A stretch of 64,000 bases of DNA from a virus: the IMG/VR virus record IMGVR_UViG_3300034024_000020, positions 51,704 through 115,703 of that record. One strand, 5' to 3'. The position numbers and the translations under genes were made by a program. Positions 34,448 through 43,918 of the stretch are shown here, one piece after another. Under the pieces are notes generated by a model, which saw only the letters and a list, made by a program, of their open reading frames with translations, was not told the DNA's origin and did no database searches. Numbering within the stretch: position 1 is the first letter of the stretch; each line of letters starts with the position of its first letter.

Positions 34448-37400
34448 TATATTCTTCTCGCTCCAGTCTTCTTATTCGGACTGTTATAAACATTTACGTT
34501 TACGTCCTCTAGGAATGTTTTTCCGTTTGCATTTGCTGCTTCTCGGAACATTCCAATTAGATTTCCTCTCTGCTCGTAAAGCAAGTCTTCGACACCCCTT
34601 GCATCCAACGCATGAATGTTGAAATTGACTGGGGGTAGTGCCCCACCCTTTTCATTATCATTCATAGGTCGAACGGACATTGGAATACCGGGCTCAATGA
34701 TCTCAGGTCCCTTCTCACCCACTGCGAAGCCAACGTTTCCATAGCCTCGTGGGAGTGATCCGCCATAGGCCGAACCTACGACAGAAAAGTTACCAGAATT
34801 TGAACCCTGACCACGGGCGCCACGAAGATAACCAAGCTCACCGCCGACATTTTTATTATGACGTGCAACATCTACGCTGTCACCTCTCTTACCAATAGTA
34901 AGAGTTGACGGAGTAGCCGCAGCAGCAGCATTAGGAGCACTAGTGCTTTGATAGCTTGTTCCTGCGATAATTGCAAGTTGAGCCGCACCCATTGCACCTG
35001 AAATACCAGCCATAATATAGCTAAGTGGTGGTGGAAGATTAGCTAGAGCCTGAGTGACAGCAGCCGCTGTATTGATGATGGCATTACCCATCTGGAGCTT
35101 CTTGTTAAGGTTGAATGCCTTGCGGGCAATCTGATCCTTTCTCTTTTCAAGAGATTCTAGCTTTGCCTGACTTTCGGCAGACTTACCATCCCTTCTTTGC
35201 TCCGCATTAATCTCACGATCAATGGCTTCAATTCTAGCATCGGCATTAGCACTGACGATAGAAGATATCATAGAGATTACAGAACTAACCACAGACAGTC
35301 CAGCCATGATTTTATCGCTCATAGCTACATTGTCATCACTAATCTTCTTGAATGCGGTTTCACCGACGCTAGCGATGGTTCCCATTCCTTCGGAGAAGGC
35401 GGCAACTACTTCGCCCTGTGGTCCAAGTTTTCTGAGCTCTTCTACAGTACTGGCAATACCTATTCTTACAATATCAATGCTTTCACGAACATTTGGCTTA
35501 ACTGGCTGAATAAGACCAAGATCCGGAAGACTATTAAGTAGTCCACCAACATCTGATTTAGCACCAGACAATGCCGCGCCCTTCAGTACTACTTCGGGTG
35601 CTGGAGGAATTTCATTATCATTAGCAGCAGCTCGTATAGCTGAAACAACTACTTCAGTTTGCTGCTCCGTAGCTGCCACAACAGTAGCTGCTTGTGCAAC
35701 ACCCGCAGTAACCAACTTGTTGGCTTCTGCAATTCGTCGGTCAGTATGCAATCCGGCGGATTGCTCATATTTACGATCAATAACGGTAGCTGCGTCACCT
35801 ACGTTTCTAGTGCCCTTTAGAGCTGTTAGTGCACCCCCATATCCATCCTTAAGTTCCTTAACGATGAATCTAAGCTGCTCTTCGAAAGTTGATCCGATAA
35901 TGCTCTTACCATAAGCAGCCATAAACTTAGCTTGTCTCTCTGGGTGCCACTGTGCAAGACCGTAAGCCTTACCTCCGTCACCTCGAGGACCATTTTCCTG
36001 AAGTCTGCTTTCAACCTGTAAGTTACCTACAATACCTGCAGCTTGTTCTGCCGTTAGACCAAGTTGGGCCATGAAGTAATCCATAGCCTGTTTTGCACGA
36101 CCTGAAGCATTTACTGCTCCCGATCCTTGTGCAGAATTATTTACTAGGGTTCTTACGTCTGCTGCGATTTGACTAATGTTACTTTGAACACTTACCATTA
36201 CAGGTAGAATCTGCTTTAACTTGTCGTCAACAGCGGGTACTTCTATTGATACCTTGTTGTCATTAAATTCAGCAGTTACCTTAGGTGATGCATCAGAACT
36301 TAACGCACCTGGTTGTGATATAGCTCTACCGGCACGCTGTGCTTGCTGGTTTCTAAGAGCGCCGCTGTATTCTGAAGCTAGTTTCTGGAATCCAGTAAGA
36401 ACTTCATTTTGAGTGGTTGATGCAGATTGAATTTCAAGTCTCATAGTTTCAAGGTTTTCTCTAAGAATACCTTTAGCCATATCTCGAAGACTGTTAATGT
36501 TGGACGCATCATCCAAAGCTGTAATAGCTGAGGTTAATTGTCTGATCTGAACACTATCTTCACCTAGTTTAGTAGTGGCCATGAGCCAGTATTTTCTAGC
36601 GTCTAATTCTTCTCGTAGAGCTATTCTCTGTGCATCTAGAAGGGCATATTCGAGGTCAATCATTGACTCTCGCAATGCTACCTCTTTAACAGCCATATTA
36701 TAAGCTTGCATCTGGTTCTCAAGCTGATGTGCAGCGTTGAGCGATTCTGATGAAGCTATATCTCTGCGCTGGAGGCTGTTCTTTTCACGAATCTGTGCGT
36801 TCTTTAACTGCACAATTTGCAATTCGCGTACTAGATCAACTTCCTTTTCTCTATACGCTAGAGCTTCTTTCTGCCAGTCTAGTCCCTCTCTTCTAGTATC
36901 AAATACTACCTTCTCAAGAGTAGATAGTAATTGAGTACGATCTAGGAGAAGTTCCTGAAGCTCAAGAATACGTCCTCTTGATACAATTTCAGCATCAAGA
37001 TTTCTTAACTCTATCTTAGCTCCTTCTGCGGATTCACCAATACTTTCTGCTCGATTCTTATCTGATTCATGAACAGCGCGTCTAAACTTAATTTCTTCTA
37101 GACGGTTTGTGTGTTCTACACGTAATTTGTCCTTTTGCTCCTGAGTTCCTCTCTGAAGCAATTCAATTTCAGTACTTAGGTCTTCAACACTACCCTCAGA
37201 AATCTTTCTAAGCTTTATCTGAATGTTGGAAATAGCGTTAAGGGCTTCTGCTTGCTCACGTAGAAGGTCTACGTACTTCTGAGTTACCTCATAGTCTTTT
37301 TGCATAGCGCGTGCTTCTTTTTGTGCACGATCCAAATTAGCTGCAAGAATAGCGCTAACCTCATTTCTAAGATTAGTGATAGAAGCTCTACCAGCATCTG

Positions 37401-40400
37401 AAGCCATCTTAATCTCGTCGAGATTAAGTTGAATTTGCTCCATACCTAGTTTGTAGCTAGGATCTTCTAGTACTTCTGTGAAGCTGATTAGACTGCTTTG
37501 TAGCTGATCCAATCTCTCCTTATTCTTCTCTTCTCTTGCTTTTTCAATTTGATAAGCTCTACGATCGGCTGCTGCCTGCATAGTCTTCAAGAATAGAGTT
37601 GCTTTTTCAATCTCTACTTGCTTTAGCTTAGACTCATTTTGAGCAATGATGTTCTCATGCAGCGTAATTTCTAGGTTTAGACGCTGTACCTGTAGGTCGC
37701 GCGCCTTCTCCTCCTGAGCATATTGCTCAAGAAGCCCCTTTCCATTAAGAGCATAAATACCCTGAATAGTTGATAGCTGTGCCTGACGCAGTTTTAGTTG
37801 ACCCTCAAGAACACGTGACTGCTCCTGAAGTTGCTGAGTCATTTTTGCGCCATCAATTAGGCCTCGACGTACTGCTACTTCCATTTGAGAGGCAGCTGTT
37901 CGTCTTTCCTCATATGCACTTTTTAGTCTGTTGTTATCACCGGCGTCTCTTCTAGGACCTTTAATTTCTAGAGCTTTGATCTCTGTGTCAATCTTTCTGA
38001 ACTCGTTTACAGTTTCTCTAACATTCGGATTAAGAATGTTCTGAAGCTGTGAACCAATTCCTGAAAGTTGTCCTAGATAATCACGAGCATCGATGACTCC
38101 GTTACGGAAGTCTATATTTAGCTGACGTACGGCAAAGTTAGCTTGCTGAGTACCCTCAGCAAGTTGATCGAATGGAGTGCTCATAACGGATGATCTAATA
38201 AAATCAGCCGCTGCTCTATCAGCATTAACAAATGCTTCTTCAAGTCTAACTACACTCTTTTGAGCCTTGTCATGCTTTTCATCCATCTTGTCAATGACGT
38301 TGTTAGCATATTCAAGTCTCTTGGCATAATTAGCCGCCTTAATTTGTGCAGGACCCCCCATTTCGTCGACAAAGGTTTTGAAGCCTTTAGGGTCAAGTCT
38401 AGATAGAGCACTCAATTGTTGAATGAGTGCCTTACCTTCTTTGTCATCAGACTTTTGCATCATAGTGCCGAAGCTACCTAGTGCTAAGTCATCCGCTGGT
38501 AGTCCGGTTCTCTTACTAGCAGTGTAGTCACTGATATCATCTGGGTCCCTCTGAACTAGACGTGTCTTACCATTTACTTTCTTTTCGACCATATTACTGC
38601 GGAGATACTTTTCTCTAAAGCTAGTCTTATTTTCCAATTTCTCTGCATTAGCATCGGCCTCTAGCATAGCTTTACGGGCTTCTGCTAGAGTTCTGTACGC
38701 CCCTACAGTCTCCATGATAGCGTTACTTTGAACTTTAATAGCCGCAGAGGATCGTTGAGACGCAGAAGCCATAGAGTTTTGCACTCTATTATATTCTTCT
38801 ACGTACTCTCCGGTCTTCTGTAGAAGAGTGTTATACTCTTCTAGCTTCTTATTATATTCCTCTTGCGCGGGAGTTACCTTGTTGAACCAATTATATACCA
38901 GTCCACCCAAAGTAATGAAGATACCAATATACGGTAGGAAACGAAGGAAAGCTGCTGCGGCAAATTGTACAGAATTACCTACGGCGAAGATAGCCTTAGA
39001 CATGAAGCCTGTTGGTTTACCAGCCTTATCTGTAGTCTCGCCGAAGTCACTGATGCTGTCCTTGAGCTCTAGAAGACCTCCAAGTACACTTCCGCTACTT
39101 GCTTCTGCGATAGCGTTAGCAGCGCCCTCTTTAGCGGCTGCTCTACCAGATGCGCTTTGAAGTTCGTTTAGAGATGACTTAGCCTTAACAACTCGAGCGT
39201 AATCCTTATCGTAAAGCTTTTGGTCTCTACGAGAGTTACTAGGATCACTTCTGAGGAAGTCTGCGTCTTCTAGCTCCTGGTTAAGAGCAGCCTGAGCCTT
39301 AGCAAAGTCACGCATAGTGGCCTTACCCTTCTCAAACTTCTTAAATACAGTATTGTATGCAGGACCCAAATCGGTTCCTGCTTTAGCAGCTTTAGCGGAG
39401 GCAAGTGCCATTGCATGCATGCCTTCGGCAGCTTTCAACGCCTTACCGGAGATGTTACTCAATCCTGGAATAAGCTGACTAGAAATTGTGCTAGCTAGCA
39501 GAAGCATAAGGCCGACGAGACCAGTCTTAGATTCCGCAAAGAGTGCTGCTAGTGGCTTAGCAATTACATTAACCGCTCCGAAGATATCTTTTACAAGATC
39601 GGCAAAGGTAGCTGCTAGCTTATCGAAGGCGGTACTGTCTCCAGCAGCCTTTGATAGACCACCAAACTTAAGCTCACCTTCAGCAAGAACCGCATTCATG
39701 AAACCTTGACGCTTCTCGAATGAAGTAAGCTGACTCTCGCTCTTACCAATAGAACGAGCATAGTTTACGTTAGATTCTGTAAGCTTGGTCATAATACCAA
39801 GTTCGTCGAGAAGTTCGGGTTCAAGCTTAACGATACCACGAGTCAAACGATCCATGGAGTCTTGCATGTTACGACCTAGAGCGAAGGATACGTCCTTAGC
39901 TACTAGAGTCATTCTTTCTAGTTCTTTTGTCTTAAATCCGCCAGCCATGAACTGAGCAGTAGAACGCATTGCTTGCTCAGCACTAAGCATGTCGCCGCTC
40001 AATGCTTTAACTCGCATAGCAGTCATGTCTAATGCTCTACCGGTACGAGTACCAGCAGCTGTAAGTCCGTTAAGTACCTGCTCGACCTGAGCAGCACTTC
40101 TTAAAGCATTAAAAGCAGCAGTAACAGCGAAGATGTTAGCGGCTAGTGTAGCGTACGCACCAACGAGGCCACCGCCCCCACTACCAATAGTTTCTGCTAA
40201 CTTAGAGAAACTTTTGGTAGAGTTGGCGGTGCCAATTACACCCTTTGATTGTGTGCTGTGCAAGTCTCGCGCAGCTCTAGTAGCGTCACGATTAGCTGCT
40301 GCGTTATCTCGTAGACTGCGGCCGATGCCTTGGAGACCATCTTTGACCCCCTTAAGACCTCGACTACTAATATCTACGACATATTTGACTATACTGCCTG

Positions 40401-40404
40401 CCAT
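34447..40404 (-). CDS. Tape measure protein with tail-lysozyme domain
   Basis: 1985 residues, the longest gene in the window, implying a long tail. Residues 1-150 hold the GxxVKYV start and Gly/Ala-rich segments; residues 500-1350 are mostly coiled coil; two hydrophobic stretches occur near 1690-1720 and 1765-1810. Near 1435-1570 is a domain (GLTAEQAAGIVGNLQVES ... AYGLAQWHPERQAKF) matching the phage tail lysozyme type, which would open peptidoglycan during DNA entry. It sets tail length by spanning the tube. Confidence 0.88.
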   Translation of the reverse strand: MAGSIVKYVVDISSRGLKGVKDGLQGIGRSLRDNAAANRDATRAARDLHSTQSKGVIGTANSTKSFSKLAETIGSGGGGLVGAYATLAANIFAVTAAFNALRSAAQVEQVLNGLTAAGTRTGRALDMTAMRVKALSGDMLSAEQAMRSTAQFMAGGFKTKELERMTLVAKDVSFALGRNMQDSMDRLTRGIVKLEPELLDELGIMTKLTESNVNYARSIGKSESQLTSFEKRQGFMNAVLAEGELKFGGLSKAAGDSTAFDKLAATFADLVKDIFGAVNVIAKPLAALFAESKTGLVGLMLLLASTISSQLIPGLSNISGKALKAAEGMHAMALASAKAAKAGTDLGPAYNTVFKKFEKGKATMRDFAKAQAALNQELEDADFLRSDPSNSRRDQKLYDKDYARVVKAKSSLNELQSASGRAAAKEGAANAIAEASSGSVLGGLLELKDSISDFGETTDKAGKPTGFMSKAIFAVGNSVQFAAAAFLRFLPYIGIFITLGGLVYNWFNKVTPAQEEYNKKLEEYNTLLQKTGEYVEEYNRVQNSMASASQRSSAAIKVQSNAIMETVGAYRTLAEARKAMLEADANAEKLENKTSFREKYLRSNMVEKKVNGKTRLVQRDPDDISDYTASKRTGLPADDLALGSFGTMMQKSDDKEGKALIQQLSALSRLDPKGFKTFVDEMGGPAQIKAANYAKRLEYANNVIDKMDEKHDKAQKSVVRLEEAFVNADRAAADFIRSSVMSTPFDQLAEGTQQANFAVRQLNIDFRNGVIDARDYLGQLSGIGSQLQNILNPNVRETVNEFRKIDTEIKALEIKGPRRDAGDNNRLKSAYEERRTAASQMEVAVRRGLIDGAKMTQQLQEQSRVLEGQLKLRQAQLSTIQGIYALNGKGLLEQYAQEEKARDLQVQRLNLEITLHENIIAQNESKLKQVEIEKATLFLKTMQAAADRRAYQIEKAREEKNKERLDQLQSSLISFTEVLEDPSYKLGMEQIQLNLDEIKMASDAGRASITNLRNEVSAILAANLDRAQKEARAMQKDYEVTQKYVDLLREQAEALNAISNIQIKLRKISEGSVEDLSTEIELLQRGTQEQKDKLRVEHTNRLEEIKFRRAVHESDKNRAESIGESAEGAKIELRNLDAEIVSRGRILELQELLLDRTQLLSTLEKVVFDTRREGLDWQKEALAYREKEVDLVRELQIVQLKNAQIREKNSLQRRDIASSESLNAAHQLENQMQAYNMAVKEVALRESMIDLEYALLDAQRIALREELDARKYWLMATTKLGEDSVQIRQLTSAITALDDASNINSLRDMAKGILRENLETMRLEIQSASTTQNEVLTGFQKLASEYSGALRNQQAQRAGRAISQPGALSSDASPKVTAEFNDNKVSIEVPAVDDKLKQILPVMVSVQSNISQIAADVRTLVNNSAQGSGAVNASGRAKQAMDYFMAQLGLTAEQAAGIVGNLQVESRLQENGPRGDGGKAYGLAQWHPERQAKFMAAYGKSIIGSTFEEQLRFIVKELKDGYGGALTALKGTRNVGDAATVIDRKYEQSAGLHTDRRIAEANKLVTAGVAQAATVVAATEQQTEVVVSAIRAAANDNEIPPAPEVVLKGAALSGAKSDVGGLLNSLPDLGLIQPVKPNVRESIDIVRIGIASTVEELRKLGPQGEVVAAFSEGMGTIASVGETAFKKISDDNVAMSDKIMAGLSVVSSVISMISSIVSANADARIEAIDREINAEQRRDGKSAESQAKLESLEKRKDQIARKAFNLNKKLQMGNAIINTAAAVTQALANLPPPLSYIMAGISGAMGAAQLAIIAGTSYQSTSAPNAAAAATPSTLTIGKRGDSVDVARHNKNVGGELGYLRGARGQGSNSGNFSVVGSAYGGSLPRGYGNVGFAVGEKGPEIIEPGIPMSVRPMNDNEKGGALPPVNFNIHALDARGVEDLLYEQRGNLIGMFREAANANGKTFLEDVNVNVYNSPNKKTGARRI

Positions 40405-40688
40405 TATTTCCTATTTTTCAGCTTTTCGCGCTCCCGCTTCATTGCTTGTGCGGATTTTTCTATAACAGTTTGATCTAACCGGATTAGAGTTTCCAGAAAG
40501 ACCTCTTTATTCTCAATATTTGATACCTCTATATGAAACGGTAAAGCCGTATAGTCCTTACCTAAATAACCCACATCAGCTACTATTCTATCGGAGAGCT
40601 TACCAAAGATCACTATGGCCATTTGAACATCGTGGGGGAAGTCGTCTAAATCGGGCGGCATACGCCTAGGATCAGGTTCTTCCTCCAT
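40404..40688 (-). CDS. Tail assembly chaperone, frameshifted part (GT-like)
   Basis: 94 residues if translated from its own ATG. The same frame is open back to 40799 and reads naturally through the stop of the upstream gene (segments SQKEELWNRLEKW and ERYLLLCEQMEEE), so it is probably expressed as a +1 frameshift extension of the chaperone at 40738-41184, as in G/GT of lambda. The fused product would hold tape measure for tube polymerisation. It ends at the tape measure start. Confidence 0.7.
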   Translation of the reverse strand: MEEEPDPRRMPPDLDDFPHDVQMAIVIFGKLSDRIVADVGYLGKDYTALPFHIEVSNIENKEVFLETLIRLDQTVIEKSAQAMKREREKLKNRK

Positions 40689-40737
40689 TTGCTCACATAG
40701 TAATAAATAGCGCTCTTTGGTTTCTCCGTTTTCAATA

Positions 40738-41184
40738 TTACGCTGCCACTTCTCCAGCCGGTTCCACAGTTCTTCCTTCTGGCTGTGTACGAAAGTTATC
40801 TAGATCAAAGACTACCTCGTTGAGCCATGTATCGAAGTCAGATGAATTAGCTACTAGTAGCTCTGCATCTTCCGTTGAGAATGGGACTTCCTCTTCTGGA
40901 TCAATTCCTGAAATTTCTACAGGCATCAATCTTTCTAGATACTTGTACTTGAGACCCTTCCAGTTTTTAACTGTAGCTCTAGTGAAGAGACTGATGAACT
41001 TATCATCATCAAGGACCTGCTCGGCACCTTCTCCTCTCTTGAACTTAGTGGTCATGCAACGCTTACGTAGAGCAATTAGCTCTGGACGTGCTAGAGTGGC
41101 TACTTCTACTTTGAATCCGGTGAAACCCGGAAAATCGACCCAAGCTGACTTTGTGTCAACCATTAACTTACTTAAAACGCTCAT
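40738..41184 (-). CDS. Tail assembly chaperone (G-like)
   Basis: 148 residues directly upstream of the tape measure block. Helical with a C-terminal segment (EVVFDLDNFRTQPEGR) that overlaps the open frame of the next chaperone. AAGGAG lies before the ATG. Position and the overlapping frame fit the G member of a G/GT pair. Confidence 0.72.
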   Translation of the reverse strand: MSVLSKLMVDTKSAWVDFPGFTGFKVEVATLARPELIALRKRCMTTKFKRGEGAEQVLDDDKFISLFTRATVKNWKGLKYKYLERLMPVEISGIDPEEEVPFSTEDAELLVANSSDFDTWLNEVVFDLDNFRTQPEGRTVEPAGEVAA

Positions 41185-41193
41185 TTTTACTCC

Positions 41194-42108
41194 TTAAAGA
41201 TAGGTAGTGATTAGATTTCGAAGATTGGCAGGTGTTGCATTGACTCTTAAGTCATAAAACTGTAAAAATGCATCCTGTGTATCCAATCTGTTAGTAAACA
41301 CTACAGATGGTAGATTACAATCGAATGAATAGGTATTCAAACTATTTCCAACTCTTACTCTAAAAGAGGCAGTTGTAGACCATGTTTGTAGGTTTGCCCT
41401 GTTTTCGTCTGTAACATATTGCTGAACTGTGCCTGATAAGGTTTTACTAGACACGACAAAAGCCTCCGGATACGTAGTATCGGAAGCCCCAGTAACATAT
41501 AGCGATGAGTGGATGGTATTGTTTTCAATCCATTGAACCTCATTTTTAAGTTCAATAGTTACAGAAGTAATATTCTTCAATTCAACACCGTTTAACTGCA
41601 CTAGCATGTAATTTGGTAGGATAATACTAGAGTTAGGAACGGTGTCTAATGTCTGCAATACACCGGGAATGGCTGTTCCGCTAGCTCCGAACCTTGTAAG
41701 CCTACTTAATGTTCCTGAGATGGACATTGTTGGGATTTGATTCTTTACTAACTGAATGATGCCACTTTCGGCTACAGACTTTTTAAGTAGAAATATTTCT
41801 GTTCCTGTATCAACATACACATCAACAGCATATAAGCTATTGGCTGGGTTTGATAGAAGCCAATCAAGTAACGTACTTGTATTTGGACCTCTATTTAGAG
41901 GCGCTGACAAATTAAAATTACCTGGATTAGCTTTGTTGATTACTGCTCTCTCGAAATAGTCGAGCGGTCCATGAAGCGTTTTTACGTTACTAGACTTCTC
42001 TTCGAATGTTTGGGAGAATGAGATATCAGAATTGATTTCTATCTTAAACTTGAGATTGTCAAAGACTAGGTAAACTTTTGCGTCTTTTTTAAAGTTATAC
42101 GAAGCCAT
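41194..42108 (-). CDS. Tail-tube-like protein, paralogue of the major tail protein
   Basis: 304 residues. The N-terminal segment KDAKVYLVFDNLKFKIEI ... SFSQTFEEKSSNVKTL aligns by eye with the start of the 400-residue protein at 42205 (RDTKVYMVDGANMWEIPI ... AFSQTTNTSEITLSEM). It has its own promoter and a hairpin leader. It may be a second tube protein, a tube-tip adaptor or a receptor-domain variant. Confidence 0.6.
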   Translation of the reverse strand: MASYNFKKDAKVYLVFDNLKFKIEINSDISFSQTFEEKSSNVKTLHGPLDYFERAVINKANPGNFNLSAPLNRGPNTSTLLDWLLSNPANSLYAVDVYVDTGTEIFLLKKSVAESGIIQLVKNQIPTMSISGTLSRLTRFGASGTAIPGVLQTLDTVPNSSIILPNYMLVQLNGVELKNITSVTIELKNEVQWIENNTIHSSLYVTGASDTTYPEAFVVSSKTLSGTVQQYVTDENRANLQTWSTTASFRVRVGNSLNTYSFDCNLPSVVFTNRLDTQDAFLQFYDLRVNATPANLRNLITTYL

Positions 42109-42129
42109 TGCAATTCCTCAGATACAGAA

Positions 42130-42152
42130 GAGGGGACAAATTTTGCCCCCTC
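42130..42152 (-). promoter_or_regulatory. Leader hairpin before the 41194 gene
   Basis: Near-perfect inverted repeat GAGGGGACAAA / TTTTGCCCCCTC between the promoter and the start codon, on the minus strand. No T run follows immediately, so it is more likely a transcript-stabilising leader or weak terminator than a full stop. Confidence 0.55.
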
Positions 42153-42166
42153 TCCCATGTTCTTAC

Positions 42167-42195
42167 ATTATAGATAATGTGATGCTAAAAGTCAA
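42167..42195 (-). promoter_or_regulatory. Sigma70-type promoter between the two tail-tube genes
   Basis: On the minus strand TTGACT (complement of 42190-42195), 17-base spacer and TATAAT (complement of 42167-42172), with the word AGTTCTTGAC shared by plus-strand promoters at 1819, 4856, 14888 and 58842. Confidence 0.88.
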
Positions 42196-42204
42196 GAACT
42201 AAAT

Positions 42205-43407
42205 TTACGCTGGTGCAACACCGACGTAACGAATAGCATCAACCTCATTAGCAGAACTAATGCTGGTTGGAAGTGCTGAGAAGTCCACGGACAGAGAGAT
42301 AACATCAGCGTTATCGTGTGTTGGGACTGTCAAGTGCACATTCGGGAAGCTAAACTCAATACCAGGTCCTCGCGGTCTGTCTCCCGCAGGGTCTTTACCA
42401 CCTACGTAGAACTTGACTGAGAAGCTGTTACGAACAGCATTTGTAGCAGCTGCAACATCCTCGAATAGGTCCATACTTCCGTTTGTCTTGTTATCTAGAT
42501 AAGCGGTCATTGAACCTCCGATTGTTCTAGCACCAGTGATGTGACCAAGTGGAGAGTTAACTCTACCTAGAACTTCTGGAGTTAGATAATCGAGGTTGTT
42601 GGTGAAGGTAATGGTACCACCGGTTAGAGTAATAGCATATGCCTTCGCGTCACTGTTACGAACAAGAGCCACCTGAGTGAGCTTGTTACGAATGAATGTG
42701 TTGGTTGAGTCAACAGCAGTACGAATAGCAGCACTTGCATCGAACGCAGCAAGTTCTTCTCGTACGCGTGAACCCATACCTGACCAGCTAAGAGTTGCAA
42801 TACCATCAATATCGAAGGTAATGCTGACCTCATTAATTGAGCATGAATTCAAACGGTAGATGGCGGTATCGCCGTCTAGTTCGTAGTTAGCGTCTGGAGC
42901 GTTGTTCGCACCTAATACAAAGACCAGATCGAAGGTTCCGAGAGTCAGAGTGTTAGAGTTATCGAAAGTTACATCCATATTGGTTGTACCGGTACGTACA
43001 ATCGGTGAACGACTACCTGCGAATGCTGCGTTAGCAGCTGGTGTATAGGTTGGCAGTGCAGGAGCAACACCTGGTGTTACTGTTGCATCGGCCACGAAGT
43101 TGGCCCAGAGGACCTCTTCAATTGCACCATGTGTAAGTGCACCCGCTGTACCTGAAGTAAACGGACGAACATAAGTGTCAAAGCTCCATTCCGCGGGTGC
43201 CACAGAATCTGTGAACATAGCGCGACCACGACGGCTCGCATTAGTTGAGTCCGCCATTTCTGAAAGTGTAATTTCAGAAGTATTTGTAGTCTGACTGAAT
43301 GCATAACCACCGAGAATTGGAATTTCCCACATGTTAGCCCCGTCCACCATGTATACTTTAGTATCTCTATTAAAGTATAGGTTCGGGTCGGTGTTTGCTA
43401 CTACCAT
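42205..43407 (-). CDS. Major tail tube protein
   Basis: 400 residues. Ala/Thr-rich and beta-rich with codon bias toward preferred codons, as for an abundant virion protein. WEIPILGGYAFSQTTNTSEI and the later GRVNSPLGHITGARTIGG segment look like tube-protein domains. It lies between the tail terminator and the chaperones, the usual place. The last 60 residues may form an extra outward domain. Confidence 0.75.
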   Translation of the reverse strand: MVVANTDPNLYFNRDTKVYMVDGANMWEIPILGGYAFSQTTNTSEITLSEMADSTNASRRGRAMFTDSVAPAEWSFDTYVRPFTSGTAGALTHGAIEEVLWANFVADATVTPGVAPALPTYTPAANAAFAGSRSPIVRTGTTNMDVTFDNSNTLTLGTFDLVFVLGANNAPDANYELDGDTAIYRLNSCSINEVSITFDIDGIATLSWSGMGSRVREELAAFDASAAIRTAVDSTNTFIRNKLTQVALVRNSDAKAYAITLTGGTITFTNNLDYLTPEVLGRVNSPLGHITGARTIGGSMTAYLDNKTNGSMDLFEDVAAATNAVRNSFSVKFYVGGKDPAGDRPRGPGIEFSFPNVHLTVPTHDNADVISLSVDFSALPTSISSANEVDAIRYVGVAPA

Positions 43408-43471
43408 TAATTTCTCCTACTATCCTTGAAAAGACCGTAGCTGTGAACATTTGTTCTTGCTTGATATTTTC

Positions 43472-43918
43472 TTAGTAATGTACTTGGAGTAGGATTTCGC
43501 CTACGCCGAGAGGGTCTAAAACCCCCTCATCTGTATCTATGCTCACGATAGTAATATCGTGTGTGAATTGTACGGCTCCTCGAGAATCTTGGTAAGCCAA
43601 CCTGCCGTTTTCTTCAATTACGGTTTCAATATCCTCGAGGAGCCTTTCTAGCGCAGCTACAGGGTCTTCGTCTTTAACGTAGACCCGGACAGTTACCGAA
43701 AGGTAACGATCCTTATATCCGCCCGCTTGATATTGTCTTCTCTCCATTCCTGTGGCGATATGAACAGCTGGAAACTGCTCTACCTCATCCCAGAACTGAA
43801 GCTTAGGAAGAATGTTATTATCTAAATCAGTAAGGTAATCCCCACTTCCATCAATTTCTTTTAACTTTTCGGACAGTGCGTTAACAATAGCCGAACGTCT
43901 AGTTGTATATTGCCGCAC
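43472..43918 (-). CDS. Tail terminator / completion protein
   Basis: 148 residues. Compact alpha/beta protein (RRSAIVNALSEKLKEIDG ... YLSVTVRVYVKDEDPVAALE) similar in layout to tail terminator proteins such as gpU. Position directly before the tail tube gene supports this. Stop shares the boundary with the upstream gene. Confidence 0.65.
   Translation of the reverse strand: MRQYTTRRSAIVNALSEKLKEIDGSGDYLTDLDNNILPKLQFWDEVEQFPAVHIATGMERRQYQAGGYKDRYLSVTVRVYVKDEDPVAALERLLEDIETVIEENGRLAYQDSRGAVQFTHDITIVSIDTDEGVLDPLGVGEILLQVHY

Noticed and set aside
38828-39709. Plus-strand frames opposite the tape measure (110 and 73 codons)
   Set aside because: Antisense shadows without ribosome sites, in a region where the tape measure is certain.
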